A program made the position numbers and the translations under genes. 64,000 nt of DNA from positions 587,564 through 651,563 of the forward strand of contig NW_020170399.1 of NCBI RefSeq assembly GCF_000524195.1, written 5' to 3'. The notes beneath the pieces were generated by a model. It was not told the DNA's origin. It searched no databases and saw only the letters and a program-made list of their open reading frames with translations. Shown piece by piece: positions 45,556 to 57,740 of this stretch. Each line of letters opens with the position of its first letter. Positions within the stretch are counted from its first letter, which is position 1. The DNA is from Echinococcus granulosus (taxonomy: Eukaryota > Platyhelminthes > Cestoda > Cyclophyllidea > Taeniidae).

Positions 45556-48500
45556 CCAGCAGTACACTGGATATATTAACAGGCCACTACACTCATTCAG
45601 GATAAAACTGTATGGCAGTCACAAATAGATTAGTAATATAACCATGAAAATCTACCGTACTCAAGGCGGCACGGTCCCGTTAAAGCGAGCAATAATCTTG
45701 ACAAATGCGGCAGCAGCTTTGTTGGGGACGCCAACGAGCAAAACGGATCATTAAAACAATATATAAACATTTAGGTATTTACTTATTAATCTATTTCTTC
45801 AGTTCTTATGCAGAGACTGTTCACTAGTCCTTGGTCGTGTAACAACGATTAATTAGCCTAACTACGAAGAAGTGACTTTTTCCTCAAAGCAAAGCCTACG
45901 CTGGCAATCCACACTACCGAAAGGTAGTAAAACTAAGGCAGCGAAATATGGGCCCTACGTCCTTCGTCTTGGTGATATGACCAATTCAGCAGAAAATTTT
46001 ACCCCTTGAAGTTAAAATCTAGGGGTGTCAGGATAGTGTAGAATTTGGTCTGCCTGTATGATGACGCTTCATGTCAGATTTACAGTCTGTGCAATTAAAA
46101 AGATTTATTCTTAATTTTACCGCCGCAATGTGGTTTACTGTATTCTTGGGAAATTCAGTGTGTCATATCCTGCATTCGTCCCCATTTCTGATAACTTAAT
46201 TTAACTTTATCCATCGTCAAGTCTAGTAGAGCTGAAGACCAGCTTAGTTTTTGAGTCTGTTCCAGCACTAGCTGAAAGGCATGCCAGCTGACGTCATGAT
46301 CACTGCATGCTTTAAAGTTAAACATGAAGTAAATGGCTTTCTTACGTAGAAGGTGGTGGGTTGTGCTGTCCCTGGGGTCTGGTGGACGTAAGCATCTTTG
46401 GAATCTAAAAATACCTCAGATTTCACAAGACATAGGTTATCATAAAATCGTGAGCATAAACGCACATAATCAAGACAATTCTTGTATATTTTTAGGGGAC
46501 CGAATAAGCCTTTAACCCCAAAATTCATGCACAATCCAAGTGTACTCTCGCTTATCTCGCCCTATCGTAGTTTTCCATATCAAAACCATTTAATTACCTT
46601 TTCTAAAGTAGGGAGAGAAGAGAAGGAGGAAGAGGAGAAATTGCTTCGCTCAAAAGTCCCACTTCTGCGGTGGTTTTTTTATCGTTTGAGGTTTTGATAG
46701 ACGCATACCAATGTACCGACATTGGGACTCGCGCTCGGAGCCGCAAATGCCTGGGAAGTATGAGTTTGTGAGGGTGTGAGGATACTGAACACAAAAGAAG
46801 CACAACGTTACACTGTGCTCTTCATAGGAGGCAAAAGAACTGACCAGGCTCGCCGCTTCAATGCCTCGCACACCCCAACCCCAGCCCACCCCCTCTTTCT
46901 GCCCCTCCCTTCCTTCTCTACCCAATTTAACTTCAAAAGTCCCTCAATGCAGAATAAGGTGGCGGTGTGGTGGCCGCCTGTGGGAATTCAACGCACGCTT
47001 CTGCGCTTTCCTTTTGTCAACTCAGCCCCGTTTGTCGGGCTTGAGATGATGTGTCAAAATCGTGTCGTTTTCAAATACTTCTCCCAAATAAACGTGGACA
47101 TTATTCTAATGCCAATTCAACATACTGCAAAATAAATAATCTCTTAACTTCGGAGATGAAGCCAAAAAAATTTATAGTTCGGCAGCATGAAAAATGAGGT
47201 TTTAACCCTTTGCTAAGGATAAATTTGAATTGTGGGAAAATACGACCTGTGAATGATGCCTGACTACGGCCAAGAGGTATGAATAGCCTTATAATGTATT
47301 AAAGAATAATAAAGATTCCGAGCTAGTAAAGAAGGCTAGGAATGAAGTAATTTGCACATCCACGCCAGTTAATGCCCTCTTCTCATGCACTAAGTTCCAT
47401 CCTCCTATTTACAATCTTGGAATAAGAGGCAAAAATTTCGGTCCCACTGCCTCAACTTTTGAAGCATCGCGTTTTTTAAAAATTGGCTACGATATACATC
47501 AGAGGTGCGTTTTCCCATGATTTGCGATTAAGGACCTTTTTTATTGATGTAAAGTTACATCTGAGGTACTGGGCTCGTCGGAATCTACGGTCTTTACTGG
47601 AACATATCGTTTTTAGACTACTTCTAGTATACTAATCCGGTAGTGATGGTCTGTGAGGCTGTATCCTTTACGATATATGTGTATTACCACTTCTTTTTAG
47701 AGAGATGATGGCAATTTTAGCTAACGAACCAACAATTTGGAAGATTTCTAAAATGGAGCAAGATTTGGAGTTTTTACAGTAGAATTCGAGGACGCCGATG
47801 ATTATGAAGCGAGTTGATTCAAAGCCGACTGCTGATAGCCATCCTTCATCGCCATCTGAAAAAACTGTTTGGCAAATCCTTTCTAATTTCGCAACTTCTG
47901 CTGCGTTAGAAATCTTTCAATCCTCAGTCGCTTGCTCAGAATGTCAAACTAAGTCCTCAAATCTGAAAACTATCTTTAATTTTAGGCGGTATTCTTTCGC
48001 CCTATTTTACTCTTTAAGATAAATCTCTGGCGTCCTTAAAAGATTTTATTGCATATTTTAGCCTTCTCTCGTTAGTAGCATTAAAACCGCGCAAATTGTG
48101 TTTTTTCTTTTTGATATCAGTCCACAGTCAATGAAAAATGGCCTAACTACTAAGGTATAAATGTTTTCATCAAAGACAGTTCTTCGTGGCCTAAAAATCC
48201 TGGCGACACTTTTATTCCAATTGCCTTCTTTCCTTCATTTGGCCTGGAACGACATTTTCCACATCAATTTATTTTCATTTTTGTTTGCATTTCTTGCAGT
48301 CAATTGGTTTGTCAGTTGAAGACCGCTAGCCTACTCTAGCTGCCTTCTTCTTCCTCCACTCCACTCCCACTTGTTTTCTTTACGGCCAAAGGAGTAGTTG
48401 ATTCACCAGAAAAACGCCCTGAAACGCATGTCCCTGCAATTTTTTATCAGCCGAATTGTGGCTAAAATGCAGTTAAAAACGGGGAAAAGGTTAGTTCACC

Positions 48501-49742
48501 GGATCTTTCTAATGAGCAGGCAACTAGATTTGTGCGTTGAACGCATCATGCTGGTGAATTACACTACAAAGTGAGTTAATTTTCTGGCCTAACTTGGAAT
48601 GTGGGTAAAGCTCTAATTTTTATAAGTTCTTCCACACTACCGACTATTGTACAAAGTCGTTGCCAAATCGTGCAGAAAACTTGGGCTCAGGGGTTAGTCA
48701 CGATGTTGCGATCACCTGTCAAATCGAGGCCTTTCATAGGAAAACAATTAAAAGTCTTCATTTTATCCCTCTTTCAAAATTAAAGATGTTGGTTCGCTGC
48801 TATAAGCCGAGGCCTACTCCACAAATGGTTGCATTGAAAGCTCCCGACCATTGAGATTTTCCATTTCAAACGTTCATAAATGGTTCCAACTCTCCTCCAG
48901 CAGATATCCTTTTAACGTTTATGCCAATTGTACTTCGTTAGCTCATGTCAGACTGCAATTGATTTAACCAAACATCACCATACCCATGGGGAGTAAAGTT
49001 GAAGTCTCGCTTTTTAATTCCATTCTTTCAAGCTTTTAGATGCGCTTACCGTAAGAAGAACGGATTATATATAAGTAGTTAGCTTACCTGTTCTCTTCAG
49101 TCTAGTTATTCGTCATATTACTTCCTAAACGTTGCATTATGCCAAACCGGAAGAGATGAGCAGTTTGCAATCTCATATTAACTCGGTTATTCCACCGCTG
49201 CCCTTAATCTGGGGATGACAAGTCGCAAAAGCGAAGAAGATAAAATCACCGACGCGAGGAAGAGGGAGAGATTAAAAGGAAGGAGGCTAATAAATGACTC
49301 CTTTCCATGCTGCTAATGAAATGCCCCACTCCACACTACCTTTATGGTCTCTACAACTACTTAACACAGCGCATTTCGTCCTTTTTTCAAGAAAAAACTA
49401 ATCTTTAACATCCTCCATCTCTGCCAATTTTGCCCTTAAGTAAGCTAATTTCTCAACTAGGCGGGATTCCATAAACATGCTGTGGGTCAGCATAATTTTA
49501 AGCAAATGGAATCAGCAGAAGCAGCGGTGGTAGTACTCGAGGGTAATTCTTTAATGCCCTCCTAAACTCATGTGTTTAAACTTGTGAGTCTGTTTTGACA
49601 GGGCGAAGGGAAGAGGGGAGGGTGGGTAAGGGGCTTTCATGGAGTGGAACGAACTTCTTCTGTCGCCACGAAAATTGATTACGCCTCACACACGCTGCTA
49701 CCGCTACCAACACCGTAGCCATCACCAACACCTCCTCTCCAT

Positions 49743-49765
49743 CCACCACCACCACCACCACCACC
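49743..49765 (+). repeat. (CCA)n microsatellite
   Basis: Seven or more CCA units, followed by short CTC and CTG repeats, within an ORF-like low-complexity stretch on the minus strand that I do not regard as a gene. Confidence 0.95.
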
Positions 49766-50357
49766 TCCTCCTGCTGCTGCCTCTGCAGCCACACATGCAG
49801 AAAAATTAAGGTGTGAGCAGTGTCACATTCTCCTTTGCACGGAGGAGGGAGAAAGGGAGGGAAGGTGGAAAATCTTACTTTCCCTGCCTCTGCCTCCGTG
49901 TGCGTGTGTGAGGCACAAACATGTACCTCCTTTCCCCCTCCTCTCTCACGTAGGCAGTAGCAAACTGGTTGAATTTTTACCCTACCAAAGTGCGTTTCGA
50001 GTGTAGCCTGCTTTTGTCTCACAAGGATGAACTGTGAACAATTTTGTACTTAGACTCTTGAGGCTAAAACTTCGCCCTGTTTAAATGAAATACTAATGAA
50101 GGGTAGCCTCTACTTAACTACTCGCTTGGAGATTGTCTAATTTCGATTGAGGAATACCGGGAATAGTTACGTCCTGATGCTTTGATGGGATAAGAAAGGT
50201 TGTCTACGTATCCACTAAAATTTTTAAAGGAATATGTCATAATGGAATGGAAATTATGCTTATTGGATGAGCATAGTGAAGCCAAGTTTTAAAAGGTTAC
50301 CTCAGTGGACATTACTTCAAGCTTCGTAATTGTCTTTTGACATTACCGAGCATTTTT

Positions 50358-50615
50358 TCATGTCAAGACCCATGCTTTTTCAAAGACAGTTAAAAATTTG
50401 TAAAAATCCTTAAACTCATCTTCGGTTTTTTTTGTCTTGTTGGTAAAGTTCTGGTTCTGCGAGTGGTCATGCACCGGGTTGTACACACCCACAATCTTCT
50501 GCGGAAAGGCGCGATGGGCTTGTGGTGAAGTGCCTTCTGGAAGCGGCTCACCTTCTCCAAGCACTCAATGGAGGATGCAATATGTGCATTCTCAAATAAG
50601 ACCATCATAAAAATA
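50358..50615 (-). pseudogene. frameshifted coding remnant, parent unknown
   Basis: Read on the minus strand, one frame encodes SSIECLEKVSRFQKALHH and KPIAP. After a frame change near 50518 the next frame continues QKIVGVYNPVHDHSQNQNF and then TEDEFKDFYKFLTVFEKAW. The two halves abut, are richer in GC than the surroundings and read like one globular protein broken by a small indel. No introns are apparent, as in a processed pseudogene. I cannot name the parent. A decayed transposon ORF is the alternative. Confidence 0.4.
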
Positions 50616-50659
50616 TAGCTAAAATGAATCATAAATGAATCGTTTCCGCTCTGAACCAT

Positions 50660-53600
50660 AAACCACGGGATTTACTGCTTCAAAACATCTACTAGACTAA
50701 ATCCTTGCTTGTAAATAATCGAAAACTGTAGCAATCCGGAACTCATTATATAATGGTTTGTTGGAAGGTCGCAAAGTTGGAGGAATGGAAATTGTAGTAG
50801 TTTTTCTTTACGATAAATTTTTAGCTTTAATGCATTGTACTTCATTAAAAGGATGCCTTCTGCTTTCCCAGAGAAATTCAAAATTAGTCGAATTCAGAAT
50901 TTGCATCCAATTGGAGGTTCCTTAAGGGTCATGTTACCAGTGGCCTTTTTCACCGAATTTAGAGAGCAGTGAAACTGCATTTTGTCCGACTTATCATTAT
51001 TTTATTAGAGAGGAGCCAACCACTCTGACGCTCGCCATTGACAGTTGACATTTTAGTTTGAGGTCTCAAAACAACACCAGTGAATTCAGTACTTGAACAT
51101 TTCTGATAGAATCAGACTTGAAATAAATTATTTGTAATAAAAATTAAATACTAGGAGTACACCTAGAATATAACTTTTAAAATGCCTGCCTAAATGGTTT
51201 TGAACAGAAGTGGAGTTATCCCAATGATACGAAAAACGATGGGCATTTTCTTATTCACCTGCGTGGCGCTCTCAACAAGTGAAACGTGTTTTTGGCGACC
51301 TTTTGCCCCCTCTTCTCCCCCTGTCCAGCCTCGCCTCGCCTGTCTCTATACTCTCGGTTAGCGTGATCGGTCGGATTACCTTGCTTGGACCAAATGAGCC
51401 AAAGATGGTATCTCTAGCGTCCCTCCGCCACCCAACCGTCAGAGCTCGTGCATTGGGCACACGCAATGCGCTGTAGTTGGCATGTAAAGAAGTATTAAGC
51501 CGAAAAGGCTTGTTTTGTATGTATGCGTTTGTGAGTTTGCTTGCCTACTGGCCCCATTTATCCACCTCGGGGTGTGTGTGTACGTAACGTGTGTTTTGTT
51601 GCTTGCAGCCTTACCTCTCTCCCTCTATTTGCTATCATGACAGTGCATCGCCAAACAATTCACCTTCACCACGCCAACAGAACAGACCAGAACGGAACCC
51701 CTCCTCACTTCCTTTAATCTAGTGTTTCATCTTAGTAAAACGAGTTTTTCTTTCACTGTTTCAGGATTAATAATTCAACAACCGTTTGACCTAATGCGGC
51801 TGAGTTCAGGGCTAAGATGGTTTGTACTCCGTCTACTGTTACAATCAAAAAATACCAAGAATAGGATAGTCTCAAGTCTGGTTGTTGTAACTTTTGACGG
51901 CATTTGTTAGTATTTCGTAAATCACCGGAGATTTCTGACTGCAAATCAAAGTATTTTGCAATTTATATTACCAGGGTTTGGAAAATCGCATTGGCCTTTT
52001 ATGGCCACGAAACTATGGAGGCGATGCACAAAGTCTGTGAAAATGAAATCTGACCAGGGTGTAATATTTTGATGTTCGAAGGAAGCAGTTAAAAAACAGG
52101 AATAATATCAAGAATGAAATATCGCATTTTAGCTGATGTGCAGTTCGTTCTTCAAAGGAGAAATTTAGTGTTAAATATACGTAGAACCAGATAAGTCTTC
52201 CCAGATTGAGTCGCTTTAACTTCCATAACTGGTGTATTAGGGGGCAGAACAACGAAACAATGAAGTGAATGATCCAAAGGGGAAATGATAAAGTCAAGAA
52301 GTCACTGAAGGATTGGATGAAATGTTAATCGCTTCAAAAGCTTCTTATGTGTCGAAGTATTGTGGTTCACAAATACCCTCTGGCTAGCTCAACGACGGCA
52401 GAACATTAAAGGTAGATTGCAAAGGAAATAATTTTCCTAAAAACTTCAAAATCGAACCACTGCTTCCGCCAAATCACAATCGGTCTTGCTTAGGAGTGAA
52501 TACTTTTATTGTTAAGCATAAGCTGACCCCATAGTAACCGATTCGGAGAGGTGAGTATCTGGGTGTTATTCCTGCCCGGTGCTCAAGTGACTGCTGTGGA
52601 CCATTTGTGGCGCAGTCAACATGGTGAGGTGTGTTGCCTAAACAACTGTCTTCCTGCCGACTAACAACCACCACATGCGATAGACGCATAGGGTCTTCCA
52701 ATGTCGACTGACCTCGAAGAGTCTCTTCACCCTCACCTTCCCCCTCCCACCATATCCGTCACTTGTTTATCAAAACAACTTCCGCCCGTGTAACAAAGCT
52801 CTCTATCCGCATTCATCATATATGGTATGGCTATCAGCACGTGTAACATCCAAGCACAGGTTGCTTACTCCATTTGGCTGTTTGGAGGGCATGGGGAATT
52901 GTGGTTAAAGGCATCCTGGAAATCGGATTTGTAGTAAACTGAATCACGTCTATGTCCTTTTGCAAATTGTTATAGGAATTTAAATTGGTTCAAGATTTTC
53001 CAAGGGAAAATCAACCAGCTTGCGCATCTTTTATTTGGCATTATCTAGACAAAGGCAGTTGATTACTTTTGAGTCACATATGATCCTTTTTTAGTCAGAC
53101 GTGCATTACATTAATGAAATGCCAAATTTTCAGTGACACAGGAAATAGGTGTTTTGTGTATGTCTAAAGAAGATTTGGGGTACGGTTCTAGCCAGAGTAT
53201 AAACCGAGTTCTATCATTTGGATCACACGGCCCCGTGATAGGAAGTTAGCAGCTGTTGTAGTTACCGCGAAGACAGTGGCAGCAGTGGAACCTAATTAAC
53301 TCATCCCTCTAATAAGAGGTAATTACCTTCCTTTCAAAAATGCTTTGAGTTAGCTCATTCCGAACATTGCGGGTATCCGCAAAATTCCTAATTCCAATTC
53401 ATCATGGAGCTGCATTATTTTCCTTGTCGGACCGGACCAATGGATTACTATTTGTTAGTCAGCAGAAAATGTGGCATTCTCTCTAAAACTGCCTTTTAAA
53501 TGAAATTCGAGCGGAGAAGTCACCACAATTAAGGAGCTCCCGATGTTTGCCTTCATGGTTCTCCATATTTCGTTGTAACGCTTCCACCTACTCAGATCTT

Positions 53601-56040
53601 CTTCGACGATTCATTGGGATCTACTTAGGGATACTTGCATTTCATTATCCCTTTGAGGTAGCGAGTGCTAATGTTGTGCATAGTACATTGTTAACTCAAA
53701 GCAGTATAATTGTATCCCAAAACCATTCGATTGGTTAGAACTGACTATAACATCCAATAAAACCCGCAATCTCGCTAGTCAACTCTTTATATCTTTGCAC
53801 TACTGCAGCGGTCGCCTTCACTGCAACAGCCGAATTGGGAAGCATTGAGGAAGAAGCTCTTATCTAATCTAAGTCGCTGTGACAAAAAGGTGGACAATCC
53901 GCCCATTCTTAACGTTGGATTGCACTTTCTAGCCCGCTAACAGGCGATTGGTTGAAGGATGAATGAAGAGCTTTGGGCCAGCGATTCACCATCAAATGCA
54001 TTTTAAAGTTTGGCTTAAACTGCGTGGTTTCAGCTACTCCCTTGTCCGCACATTTCATACGACGGTCGGTCTTGCCGAATAACCATAGTTTTCCTTTGAA
54101 ATGCATGAGACTATTGCTATGATAGGCAAGATAAAACTCCCCACAAGAGTGCCCTGTTTTAAAGTAGGGGAAATTATATTCAATTTCAATATCAGCCGCT
54201 TGTTGCTGCAATGACTGATTAGAAGAAGTAGAAGTAGAACCTCAAATGACTTCTGCACGTTAGGTCAACTAAGTCCTAAAATCAAAAAGTCCTTTTTAAA
54301 AGCGTCCGCAAATAACCAACAATACTCGCTCCCTAAGCTTATAAAGGGAGAGGTTGAAGCTTCTGAAAATCTTCCCTCCTTCCCTTTGTCTCTGTTGACA
54401 TGCCTTAAATATCATCACATTCTTCTCAATGCCATTTTAAACGGAAAAAGTTATCCTTGCGTGCGAATCCCCACCTCTATCACCACCACCATTGCTCGCG
54501 GTGGCGGCAAACAATTGGTCGCAGTAGAACAATCACCCCCCCTTCCCCTCCCCCAAAGCCACATTCTTTGGTTATTCCAAACTGCCATCTTCGCCGTGCC
54601 GATAAAATAGGCGAGGCAAGCGGAGGAGGTGGTGGAGTGAGGGAGGGGAGGCTTGGCGCGTACCGAGCTCTCACCACGGTGTTCTGCGTAGAGGAGATAC
54701 AATCTTGAATTTATTTCTCCTAGCTCCTCACCCTGTCCTATTTTGACATCAGATAACATTGTCTCTCTCTCTCTCTCCCTCTATGTAGGAGAGGGAGGGA
54801 GAAGGTGGAGAGGGGGTGGAGAGAATTCGAGTGAGCTGAGGAGCGAGTGGGTGAACGTACAAGTAGGGGACACAATGGTATCGCCAACCTTGGGAGAATT
54901 CGTAAGATTCGCTCCTCCCTTAAGTCATGAAAAGCCCTGAACTCCATCTGCTGCTGCCGCCTTTGGGTACATTTGAACTGTCATATGATAGCTAGACACA
55001 CAGGAGTGTCTTCTGAGAGCCAGGCAAGGTGTGATAATAAGCGCACACGCGCTCCTGCGTGTGGATCAAACGAAGACGCCACGTAAGGCGAGTACGGCTA
55101 ACTTCAAAGAAGAGATTCTGTAGCACTGATAAGATTGATGGTGATGCATCTCCTGTTTTGCCTTGGAGCATCTGAGAGTACGCCAAACCACGTCAAGGTA
55201 GTTGCAGTTAAAATTTATGCCCTATGGAGATAAAGTTACTTAGAACTTAAAGACTGGTCTCTTTCAGGACACAATATTAGTCGATGACGTTCAACAAAAA
55301 GCGTGCTGAGCTTATCCTTATTGCCCTGGAGATAGGGCTACATGTACATGGTTTCACTTAACTAAGAAAATTACCAGTGCCAACTTTAATGACATTCGCT
55401 GAGTTTCATAAAATTGGCGGCACTTTTTCCGATTTACTGGAAATCTGGAGAAGAAATCTCTGGTTGTTATTGGTTCCCACTTTTGTATGACAGTACTTAA
55501 AGTAAGCAGATCCGAATAAAAAAGTTAAGCACTCCACCTAAGTGTCGCCTTCTGAAATACACTGGCTGGTATTATAAGGATTCCCTATAAGGGTTTTAAT
55601 GACTTTTGTCAAACATTCTGTCCAATGCCTTGACGAACCTTGAAATATTAAAGCTCAAAGTGTTATTTTAGTTAACGTGGACAGTCTCGTGGTAATTAAT
55701 GTGTCGATTGTAAAGACAAAAAATTAAGACGAGGTACTTTTGACGCAAATCAATGCTGCATCTTTAAATAACATCCATCTCCAAATTCCAAAGAACGTCT
55801 TTCAAAGCTCTTGCTAGAACCAGCGAAGAAAATAATTGTCGAGTCCTGGACTTCGAAGCTTGGATGGATACAGAAGACCTTAAGCATGAGTTTGGGCTGG
55901 TGAGGTAGAGTAAGGCGGGTTTAGACAGAAAGGGCGAACTGGAGATGGTATCTTAATTGCGGTCATAATCGCGTGTTGGCAAGATTTGAGATGGTGTGGC
56001 GAAATGGATGTGCACCCACGCCCGTGCCTCCTTCTCGTCT
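50660..56040. other. gene-poor stretch with purine/pyrimidine tracts
   Basis: AT-rich spacer with no supported gene. A (TC)n run lies at about 54761-54780, beside a G/A-rich tract (54787-54830) and a GA/GT-rich block at 54615-54655. ORFs around 54450-54760 run through these low-complexity tracts on both strands and are not credible genes. Confidence 0.5.
54761..54830 (+). repeat. (TC)n run followed by G/A-rich tract
   Basis: A TC dinucleotide run is followed by a G/A-rich stretch with GGG clusters (gagggagggagaaggtggag). A pyrimidine tract next to a purine tract on the same strand can fold back or form triplex. Confidence 0.8.
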
Positions 56041-56050
56041 CACCTCACCT

Positions 56051-56070
56051 ACACACACGTGTGTGTGTGT
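56051..56070 (+). repeat. (AC)4(GT)6 palindromic microsatellite
   Basis: ACACACAC is followed directly by twelve bases of GT repeat. The junction is self-complementary, so either strand can fold into a hairpin. Confidence 0.95.
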
Positions 56071-56184
56071 AGGGCACATCACATCCCACCACGAAAGGGG
56101 CATTAATCGCTCCTCCTGACTAGAGCTGCGCAGTTACGCAGAGCTTAAAAAGACACCCGTTTTGACCACCGAGGGAAAGCAGGA

Positions 56185-56199
56185 GGGAGGGAGGGTGGG
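56185..56199 (+). other. G-quadruplex motif with single-base loops
   Basis: Four GGG runs separated by single bases (GGGaGGGaGGGtGGG), the most stable class of intramolecular G-quadruplex sequence, in a purine-rich block of an otherwise AT-rich region. Confidence 0.9.
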
Positions 56200-56747
56200 T
56201 GAGAGGGAGGTCAATGCAACACGCACTAAGAAATCAAACACCTGCTTGGTGCGCAATAATGCCTACTAGGGGAACAAAACAAGTGTACGTACCAATGAAT
56301 TGATACCCTACTTAGCTACAAGACGTTGAGCTTAAATTCATTTCTTCTTCGAACTCTGCGAACCGCAAAATATACGTAGATTTCAGTACTTAATAAATGT
56401 CTTGGCCTTTTTTGTTTTTATTTTGGTTGTCTTGGTGAACGTTTTTATACGCTACTTTTTCCGCTTTCATATTTACAAAGTCTCTCCCAGTGCCTATTTC
56501 ATTCGAAGTTGATTACTGCCGCACAGTTTGTGGAGATGTGTCAAGACCATCAGATATTGTTCCAGTATCCAGTCAAAATATGTATGGGAAACTGAAGAAT
56601 TCTTCCAAAAATAAAAACCAATCTTCTAAACCATCTAAGGCATAGTTTACTTTTTGCTGAATGAATAGAGAGGTGGTATTTTAATTGCTTGTTTAACTCT
56701 TCATTTTTGGTTTCGTGGACATGTAAGGTTCCTCCATTGTACTTTTA

Positions 56748-56890
56748 CTGGGCGGCATGGCCTTCAGGTCATAGTAGTAGCATCCCTCATCCCTTCGGTA
56801 CCTCAGCAAAACATTTTCCGCTATATTATTATGACTCCTTTCGACTTCAAAGAAGTCTCGAGGAGCGACATTGGTGGTAGCAGAAAGCAA
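56748..56890 (+). repeat. diverged repeat pair 2, copy A
   Basis: Shares an ordered series of words with 57605-57740: ggcatggccttc-R-gg near the start, a CGG-AAA/ACATTTTCCG-type block, and tttcg-c-tt ... gtctcgagg/atctcgaggcgata at the end. It probably represents an old interspersed repeat. No family was recognised. Confidence 0.55.
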
Positions 56891-57604
56891 ACTCGATAAT
56901 GAAGGACATGTTGCCTGTTTTCTATTACTGAATACGAAGCCTTAATGTGATGGAAGAAGTATATATGCTACCGATGGAAAAAATCTGTGACGACTCCTAA
57001 TAAAAGGGTTGAAAACGACGTCCAATCTTGACAACTATTCCAGTCCCGTGTTCTGCATAAACGTTTTAAACAAATGAAGCGACACTATCCGTGAACCATC
57101 TGATTATGTTCTTTACGAAGCTAAGATTCCTGTATGAAGATGACAACTAAGTGAACACCCGCTACCACCTCCACCTCTCTAATTGCTGGTTGGAAATGTG
57201 ACTGGGCAGCACTGCAGCTCAAACAAAGTGCCAGGGATGAATAGGCACGAAACTTTATCCCCATGAAACCACGTAAATTCCGTCCTATATCAGATGACTC
57301 TACTTTTAGACCAGTACTCTCCCAAATAATAATAGACAGGCGATGGCCAACACATTTCCTCTTCCCTAATACGTTTTCCAGACGGAACGAAACTCCAGAT
57401 CCAGTGAAATCGCCAATTTCGCGCAAATTTGATGACCGTCGAGGTTGGTATGTGGATGTTTTTCTTACAGCGCCGACTACATTGAGATGAATGAAGAGGG
57501 AGTTTGACCAAAGGGCTTGTTTAAGTCGACACTCAAATGGTGAGGGGGCTATGTAATACTTTGTTAGTCTGTCTCTTCGCTTTCTTCTCGCCTTTGACTT
57601 CTGC

Positions 57605-57740
57605 TAGATGGCATGGCCTTCGGGCTGTCAGTTGCCCTTAGACCTTTTGTACGTCGATCGGAAATATTCTACCCTGTATCATGTCTTATTTCGCCTTTAG
57701 GGAGATCTCGAGGCGATACAGTAAGCTACTTCCATTGTTA
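57605..57740 (+). repeat. diverged repeat pair 2, copy B
   Basis: Second copy, about 857 bp downstream and in the same orientation as 56748-56890. Both copies start with ggcatggccttc and end near ctcgagg followed by a gcgac/cgata word. Confidence 0.55.

Larger units (their letters stand above)
43581..50357. other. gene-poor stretch with diverged repeats and microsatellites
   Basis: No intact gene is seen. It contains a pair of diverged repeats (44565-44700 and 45400-45555), a CRE-like TGACGTCA at 46290-46297, a pyrimidine-rich block at 46865-46925, a (CCA)n microsatellite at 49743-49765 and a G-rich tract at 49841-49868. All ORFs are short and unsupported. Confidence 0.5.

Noticed and set aside
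49576..50022. 148-codon minus-strand ORF
   Set aside because: It runs through CCA/CTC/CTG microsatellites and purine tracts. The length comes from low-complexity sequence.
54450..54947. Cluster of ORFs on both strands
   Set aside because: All are driven by TC/GA and GGT tracts. No domain, splice pattern or conserved motif is visible.
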